Assembly: GCA_964624465.1 (NCBI GenBank) | Contig: CAZUZD010000007.1 | Span: 1-58,644, forward strand | DNA: 58,644 nt | Direction: 5' to 3' | Origin: CAZUZD01 sp964624465 | GTDB lineage: Bacteria; Planctomycetota; Planctomycetia; Isosphaerales; Isosphaeraceae | Shown here: piece by piece, positions 53,075 through 58,644 of the stretch | How the letters are laid out: every line of letters starts with the position of its first letter | Position numbering within the stretch: position 1 is the stretch's first letter | Position numbers and translations under genes: made by a program | The notes under the pieces: generated by a model | Databases searched by the model: none | What the model saw: the letters and a program-made list of their open reading frames with translations, nothing else | What the model was told of the DNA's origin: nothing

Positions 53075-54010
53075 ATGACAATCATGGAACGGTCTGGTGC
53101 GGCCGACGGCGGCACGTGGCAGGCGGCGACGGGCTTGCCGGGTACCTTGCAACTGGTCGGCGGGGCCCCGATTGTTCCCGGGTCGCGCAGCCACGCACTG
53201 ATCACGCGGGGCCGGCTCCCCGATTTCTTCGTCAGCGAGAATCCGGCCTATTCGATCGCGTTCGTGCTGACGGGGCAGTCGCGTTACGAGTGGCGGCGGG
53301 GGAGAACGCTGAAGCAGCCGTGGGCGAGCCCCGGGGGATTCTCGATCGCGTCCGGGTGGGGCCAGAATGCATTCCGGTTCGAGACGGAGCTGGAGAGCCT
53401 GAACCTGGCGATCGGGGATGCAGACCTGCGGACGCTCCTCGCCACAGAGTTCGCGGCGGAGGCCGGCGACGTGGCGCTCATCGACACCGAGCGGAGCACC
53501 ACGCCGGCGATCCTGTCGCTGGCCCGGGACCTGGCGGCCCTGATCCGGACGCCACGGCCGGGCTCGCGGCTCTACATCGAGAGCCTCTGGAATCAGCTCA
53601 CGTTGCAGCTGCTCTGGAACTGCTCGTCGCTGTCCCGCCGGCGGCCGCGAACGCCCGAGCGGCTCGCGGACCCGCGGATCCAGCGTGTCATCGAGTTCAT
53701 CGAGGACGGTCTGGGCGAGGACCTGAGCCTCGGCGTGCTCGCCGACGTCGCCGGCCTGAGTCCGAACTACTTCCTGGGCGCCTTCAAGCGCACGACCGGC
53801 CGGACCCCCCATCAGTTTCTCACCGAGCGGCGCGTCCGGCGCGCCTGCGAGCATCTCAGGAACCCCGCGCTCTCGCTGACCCAGATCGCGCTGCGACTCG
53901 GATACTCGTCGCAGAGCCACTTCACGAGCGTGTTCCGCCGCGTCCTGGGAGTGACCCCGGGCGTCTTCCGGAGCCAGGCGCTCGGGCGTACGGACCCCGA
54001 GGCCCCCTGA
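53075..54010 (+). CDS. AraC family transcriptional regulator
   Basis: 311 residues from ATG 53075 (a further ATG lies at 53084). The N-terminal 190 residues form an AraC-type cupin-like sensor region (FFVSENPAYSIAFVLTGQSR, GFSIASGWGQNAFRFET). The C-terminal 100 residues carry two helix-turn-helices (LSLGVLADVAGLSPNYFLGA, LSLTQIALRLGYSSQSHFTS, VFRRVLGVTPGVFR). It probably responds to a small molecule. Targets are unknown; the divergent SPINDLY remnant and downstream surface protein are candidates by position only. Confidence 0.9.
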   Translation: MTIMERSGAADGGTWQAATGLPGTLQLVGGAPIVPGSRSHALITRGRLPDFFVSENPAYSIAFVLTGQSRYEWRRGRTLKQPWASPGGFSIASGWGQNAFRFETELESLNLAIGDADLRTLLATEFAAEAGDVALIDTERSTTPAILSLARDLAALIRTPRPGSRLYIESLWNQLTLQLLWNCSSLSRRRPRTPERLADPRIQRVIEFIEDGLGEDLSLGVLADVAGLSPNYFLGAFKRTTGRTPHQFLTERRVRRACEHLRNPALSLTQIALRLGYSSQSHFTSVFRRVLGVTPGVFRSQALGRTDPEAP

Positions 54011-54248
54011 TGCCGCCGGAATCACCCCGGCGACGGCTCTTCCCGCTGCCCGGGATCGCCGGGCGCACCCCACGAGCCAGTCCGAAGCCCCACCGCCCAC
54101 GTGCCGGCGGCACCCTGGCAATCCGGTGGAAGATTCTGTCAACGTCTGCCGTCATATTCTGAAAGACGAATCCCGACCCGGGACCGATCATGATACCGGA
54201 TTGCATCACATCGCGAACCGGCATCATCGTTCGTCACCGAGGTCTCCC

Positions 54249-57200
54249 ATGCGTCCCAACCCGCTTCCTGCCGCACTGCTCCGCCTGATCCAGGTCCGCC
54301 CGGTCGCCAGCGGCACTCCCGCGAGCCTCGATCGTGAGCTCGATCGGCTTCGCGACCGCCCGGTGCTCCGGGGCCTGCGATCCAAGCTCGGGGTGTTCTC
54401 CCGGCAGCTGTGTCGGCAGATCCAGGGGCGAGTCCGGTACCGACAGGGTCACGCCCGGGTTCAGCGCCGGCGGAGCCTGGTGGGTGGGTTCCTGCGGATG
54501 TCGGGGTTCGAGGATCTGGAGCCGCGGCTGGTGATGACCGCCAGCCCGGGCGAGGCCGAATCGATCAGCCTCTACCTGGTGAACCAGATGCGGCACGCGC
54601 CCCAGACCTGGGCGACACTCGCGAACATCGAGCTGTCCAAGGACTTCCTGGGCGAGGCGGTGTACGACCTCTACGGCAATCTCGCCGACCTGTCGCCCAA
54701 GGACAGCCTGATCTACAACGACACGCTCGGTGTCACCGCGGCGAACTACTCGTCGATCCTGGTCACCCGCGGCTATCTGGATCACTACCTGCCGGACGCG
54801 GGAGGCAACACCAGGCCGTGGACCCGCGCGGCCTACCAGGGCTACACCGGCGGGAATGTGACCGAGAACCTGGCCTACAACATGGTCTCGACCGGCTCAC
54901 CCATCAGCAATGAGGCGATGGCCTACGCGCTGGTTGAGCAGTTGTTCATTGATGGCGGGGTGGCGGGTGCAGGGCACCGCATGAACATCCTCATGGCCGA
55001 TCACTCCGAGGTCGGCTTCGGTTTCGCCCGGGGCGCGTCCAGCTTCGGCGGCTACGACAACTTCTATACCACGCAGAACTTTGGCACCGAGACCAACGCC
55101 GATTCGAAGCCGTACCTGACCGGTTTCGTGCTCGCCAACGCCGATGGCAACCTGCAATACAACCAGGGCGAGGGTCTGTCCGGGGTGACGATCACCATCG
55201 TCGACACCACCACCGGGACGACCGCCACGACGACGACCCAGACGTACGGCTACTGGGACTTCCCGGCCGTTGCTGGGCACACCTACACGGTGTCGGCCAG
55301 TGGCGGGAGCTTCGCCGGCACAGCCACGGCGACCGACGTCACCATCGCCAGCGGTGGCACCAACGGCTACAACACCCGCACCATCGACTTCTTCTCGGCC
55401 ACCGGCGGTAGCCTGGCGCGGGTCGATTACGGGGTGCCGACCAACTCTCCGGCCACCGGGACGGTGACCATCAACGGCGAGTTGACCGTCGGCGCCACGC
55501 TGACTGTCGATACGTCGGGGCTTGTCGACGCCGACGGCAAGGGGACGCTGCGCTACAAGTGGTTCGCCGACGGCATGGAGTTGAGCGACTCCTTTGGCAA
55601 CGGATCGGTGTCGAGCACCAGTGGCACGCTCGAATTGACCGAACACCTCTCGCCGAATGTCCTGCTGGCGGTCAACGGCAGTGCGGCGGGGCCGTTCCTC
55701 GATGGCATGCTTGTGGGCCACCGGTTCTCGGTGGTGGTCACCTACACCGATGCCTCGGGAGCCCTGGAGGTCATCGCGAGCGCCCAGACCGAAGCGGTGG
55801 ACGACCTGACCGTCTCGGAGGCGTTCGACCGGTTGAACGATGCGAGCCTCAAGCGGATCTCGATCACCGACACCGGTGCCAACTTGTTGACGATGGCCAA
55901 CACGCTGCTGTCGGCCTCCAACGCGAACACCTACGGCAAGATCAAGGAGTTCCATCTCTCCGACCAGTACGACACGACCATTGCCAATTCGGTCAAGATC
56001 ATGCGAGCCATCGCGCAGGTGAAGCAGATCAACGACTGCTTCAGCTACATGAACTGGCTCAGGCCTGGTGCCCAGATGACGGTCTCGGACACCGCCGAGA
56101 ACCTCGAGCTGGCGATCTGGAACGCCAACGCCCGATTCACCCTGCAAGAGTCGTACATCGTTTCCAAGGTCGTGGTGACCGGCGGGACGATCGACGCCTC
56201 CAACCTCGTCTACGCCATCGATTCCTTTTCCTCACTGACCCGGGGGCCGGGCGCGACCATCACCGTCACGGGTATGGATTCGCTCTCGGAGGTGGACCGG
56301 GCCAAGGTGACCAAATTCCTCGGCGACATCACCGCACCGTCGTTCGTCGGAGCGTCGATGTTCGCCGACTCGACCTCGCTGGTGCTGAGCTTCGACGAGG
56401 CCATTGACCCTGTGACTCCTCCGACGTCGGCGTTCACGGTCACGGTCAACGGCGTGCCCCAGCAGCCGGTCTCGACGTCGATCAGTGGCAGCAAGGTGCG
56501 TCTCACGCTCGCCGCGGCGGTTTCGGTGGGCGACAGCGTGACCGTGGCCTACGCGGTGCCCGGCTCGAATGCGCTGAAGGATTACTCGGGCAATCCCGCC
56601 GCTGCGATCACGGCCACCGCCGTGAGCGTGGCGACCAAGCCTCCGGTCTTCCAGAGTGTCACGACGAGCGCGGACGGCACGAAGATCATCCTGACTTACG
56701 ACAAGGCGCTCTCGGCGACGACCGCACCCCCCAGCGCGTTCAGCGTCCAGCAGTACGACTCGGGTACGTTCGCAAACCTGATCCCGCGCAGCGTGACAGC
56801 CGTCGCGGTCAGCGGGAGCTCGGTCGAGCTGACACTCGACAATCCCATCAACAATGGTCGTAACCTGGTCTACGTGTCGTACACCGACCCGACCGACGGC
56901 GACGATGCCGGTGCGATCCAGGAAGTCACCGGGGTGGACGCGGTGAGCCTGTCCGAGGTGATTGTGACCAACGTCGTCACCATCGCCACGACCTGGCTCG
57001 GTACCAGCGCTGGCGAGACCTGGGGCGGTGGATCGGAGAACGATGAGGCCTATGCCAACCTGGGCAGCGACACTCTCTCCGGCAACGGCGGCAATGACAT
57101 TCTTGATCTCGGTTACTATGCCAGCAGCAGTGGCGGTTCGCTCAATGACACCAGCTCCAATACCGCCTCGGGCGGTGACGGCAACGATGAGATCTATGGC

Positions 57201-58644
57201 ACCAATGGGGTCGATGCGCTTTATGGTGAGGCGGGCGACGACTTCCTCTACGCCAGCAGCGGCAACGACAGGCTCGAGGGCGGGAGCGGCGACGATCAAC
57301 TCTTCGGGCGAAGCGGAGCTGACACGCTGATCGGCGGCGCCGGTAACGATGCGATCGACGGTGGCTCGGGATCGAGCGACATCGCTGTCTTCACCCTGGC
57401 TCGCTCGGCGTACAACGTCACGCAATCCGACACCACTTACACCGTGACAGCGCAGTCCGGTACCGACGGCGTCGATACAGTGACCAGCGTCGAGATCTTC
57501 CGGTTCGCTGACGGCGATGTGGCGGTCGCCAATATCCTCGCAGGCAACGCCGCGAATTCCGCTCCGACCGACATCACGCTTTCCAGCGCTTCGATCGGAG
57601 AGAACGCCGGGGCCAATGCGGTGGTGGGGACGCTGTCGACCACCGACCCCAATGCTGGCGACACCTTCACTTACACGCTGGTCGAAGGTGCCGGCTCGAC
57701 TGACAATGCCTCGTTCAACATCTCGGGCAACCAGCTTCGCGCCACCGCGGCGCTCGACTTCGAGACCAGGTCCAGCCACTCGGTCCGCATCCGCGTGACC
57801 GATCAGGGGGGGCTCTGGTTCGAGAAAGCCTTCACGATCACCGTCAGCGGCGTCAATGAGAGCCCGACAGACATCGGGTTGTCGGCCGCCTTGATCACGC
57901 CGGCCAACATGGCAGGATTAGCCGTCGGCGCCCTCACCACGACTGACCCCGACGCGGGCAACACCTTCACCTACTCGCTCATCAGCGGTGCAGGCTCGAC
58001 CGACAATTCCAGCTTCACGGTTGTTGGCTCCGAACTGAAAACGCTTGCCAGTGTGGATTACAGCACCAAGACCTCGTACTCGGTGCTGATCCGCACGACC
58101 GACCAGGACGGCCTGACGTTCGACCGGGCATTCACACTGACCAGCACGGTCACGGTCCCGGCGATCACCAGTCAACCGGCCAACCAGTCGGTTACGGCCG
58201 GCAGCACCGCCAGCTTCACCGTGGCCACGACGGGTAACCCCGCCCCCACCTTGCAGTGGCAGGTCAGCGCCAACGGCGGATCCTCCTGGTCGGACATCGT
58301 CGGCGCCAACGGCACCACCTACACCACGGGCACCACGGCCGGTTCCGATCATGGCCAGCAATTCCGCGTCCTGGTGACGAGCAGCGTTGGGGCCATCACG
58401 AGCAACGCCGCCACACTCGCGGTGACCATCCCGATCTCCATGGGGAGCGTCAACGACGATGTCGCTCCGCTCACGGGCCAGGTCGACAACGGCGGGGCCA
58501 CCAACGACAACCGGCCCTCGTTCCAGGGCACGAATCCCGTTCTGAACAGCGGTGAGACCGTCCAGCTCTACTCCGGTAGCACCAAGCTCGGCACCGCCGT
58601 GGTGACCGGCACGACCTGGACGTTCACCCCGACCACGGCCATGG
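54249..58644 (+). CDS. giant multidomain surface protein, incomplete at the window end
   Basis: 1,465 residues visible, from MRPNPLPAALLRLI. A planctomycete extracellular motif FEDLEPRLVM lies at 87-96, after a basic leader. Domains: CAP/SCP-like domain (about 100-275; VEQLFIDGGVAGAGHRMNIL, SEVGFGFARG); carboxypeptidase-regulatory-like beta domain (about 295-395); a beta region; two SwmB-like repeats (from about 690; SVGDSVTVAYAVPGSNALKD); RTX calcium repeats (about 925-1,040; GGDGNDEIYG, GGSGDDQLFG, GGAGNDAIDG); two cadherin-like repeats (APTDITLSSASIGENAG, SPTDIGLSAAL); an Ig-like domain (ITSQPANQSVTAGS); and the start of an Ig-like repeat (NDDVAPLTGQVDNGGATN). Likely a secreted calcium-stabilised adhesin or cell-surface protein. 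Confidence 0.85.
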   Translation, partial: MRPNPLPAALLRLIQVRPVASGTPASLDRELDRLRDRPVLRGLRSKLGVFSRQLCRQIQGRVRYRQGHARVQRRRSLVGGFLRMSGFEDLEPRLVMTASPGEAESISLYLVNQMRHAPQTWATLANIELSKDFLGEAVYDLYGNLADLSPKDSLIYNDTLGVTAANYSSILVTRGYLDHYLPDAGGNTRPWTRAAYQGYTGGNVTENLAYNMVSTGSPISNEAMAYALVEQLFIDGGVAGAGHRMNILMADHSEVGFGFARGASSFGGYDNFYTTQNFGTETNADSKPYLTGFVLANADGNLQYNQGEGLSGVTITIVDTTTGTTATTTTQTYGYWDFPAVAGHTYTVSASGGSFAGTATATDVTIASGGTNGYNTRTIDFFSATGGSLARVDYGVPTNSPATGTVTINGELTVGATLTVDTSGLVDADGKGTLRYKWFADGMELSDSFGNGSVSSTSGTLELTEHLSPNVLLAVNGSAAGPFLDGMLVGHRFSVVVTYTDASGALEVIASAQTEAVDDLTVSEAFDRLNDASLKRISITDTGANLLTMANTLLSASNANTYGKIKEFHLSDQYDTTIANSVKIMRAIAQVKQINDCFSYMNWLRPGAQMTVSDTAENLELAIWNANARFTLQESYIVSKVVVTGGTIDASNLVYAIDSFSSLTRGPGATITVTGMDSLSEVDRAKVTKFLGDITAPSFVGASMFADSTSLVLSFDEAIDPVTPPTSAFTVTVNGVPQQPVSTSISGSKVRLTLAAAVSVGDSVTVAYAVPGSNALKDYSGNPAAAITATAVSVATKPPVFQSVTTSADGTKIILTYDKALSATTAPPSAFSVQQYDSGTFANLIPRSVTAVAVSGSSVELTLDNPINNGRNLVYVSYTDPTDGDDAGAIQEVTGVDAVSLSEVIVTNVVTIATTWLGTSAGETWGGGSENDEAYANLGSDTLSGNGGNDILDLGYYASSSGGSLNDTSSNTASGGDGNDEIYGTNGVDALYGEAGDDFLYASSGNDRLEGGSGDDQLFGRSGADTLIGGAGNDAIDGGSGSSDIAVFTLARSAYNVTQSDTTYTVTAQSGTDGVDTVTSVEIFRFADGDVAVANILAGNAANSAPTDITLSSASIGENAGANAVVGTLSTTDPNAGDTFTYTLVEGAGSTDNASFNISGNQLRATAALDFETRSSHSVRIRVTDQGGLWFEKAFTITVSGVNESPTDIGLSAALITPANMAGLAVGALTTTDPDAGNTFTYSLISGAGSTDNSSFTVVGSELKTLASVDYSTKTSYSVLIRTTDQDGLTFDRAFTLTSTVTVPAITSQPANQSVTAGSTASFTVATTGNPAPTLQWQVSANGGSSWSDIVGANGTTYTTGTTAGSDHGQQFRVLVTSSVGAITSNAATLAVTIPISMGSVNDDVAPLTGQVDNGGATNDNRPSFQGTNPVLNSGETVQLYSGSTKLGTAVVTGTTWTFTPTTAM

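Overview
The window is GC-rich bacterial chromosome, most likely from a planctomycete of the Isosphaeraceae type. This rests on several planctomycete-style proteins: a 1,554-residue PVC-type c-type cytochrome protein with HEAT-like and FG-GAP/VCBS regions, a giant surface protein opening with an LEPR-type motif, zinc-ribbon/transmembrane proteins, and a tRNA-Sec gene beside Cys-containing relatives of families that are often selenoproteins. The genus is inference.

Layout. 1-6.9 kb: an FHA-domain protein cut by the window edge, and a leftward operon gcvT-gcvH-gcvPA-gcvPB-LipM-like lipoyl/octanoyl transferase. This gives a glycine cleavage system (without the L-protein) together with a gene to lipoylate its H protein. 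7.0-9.9 kb: a CNNM/CBS membrane protein, then an AhpD-like protein paired with the radical SAM enzyme ArsS. 9.9-14.9 kb, leftward: a YrdC-phosphatase fusion, a YbeD-like protein, a lipoprotein, lgt, panD, panC and a thin [2Fe-2S] ferredoxin. 15.1-20.4 kb: four consecutive two-component genes. 20.4-22.1 kb: a thioredoxin-TPR protein and cutC, back to back.

22.1-30.4 kb: an 8.3-kb integrated element in the 3' half of the tRNA-Sec gene. Identical 69-bp repeats (attL, attR) bound it. It carries a tyrosine integrase, an AlpA/Xis-like protein, small accessory genes, a divergent control region with an 18-bp palindrome, a ribbon-helix-helix/SLOG-like gene pair, and a large replication-initiator-like gene containing five iterons. 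The att core lies inside the integrase reading frame. In the predicted excised circle the integrase runs through the core into a different C-terminal tail that ends in an ATGA overlap with the replication gene. Integration would therefore split one operon and change the integrase C-terminus. This is the most novel structure seen here.

30.4-43.1 kb: small lipoproteins, a TIM-barrel glycosidase-like protein, a monooxygenase-fold protein, an LEA-like repetitive lipoprotein, an M61 PDZ aminopeptidase, an AI-2E family transporter and the large cytochrome protein. 43.7-44.0 kb: tRNA-Arg(TCG) and tRNA-Leu(CAG), each with a good promoter. 44.2-51.1 kb: a 1,225-residue TPM-domain coiled-coil protein facing a pspA-AAA ATPase-small protein operon, a likely envelope-stress locus. 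51.3-58.6 kb: a decayed SPINDLY-type glycosyltransferase, an AraC regulator and an incomplete giant CAP/SwmB/RTX/cadherin-like surface protein. No CRISPR array and no insertion sequence were seen.
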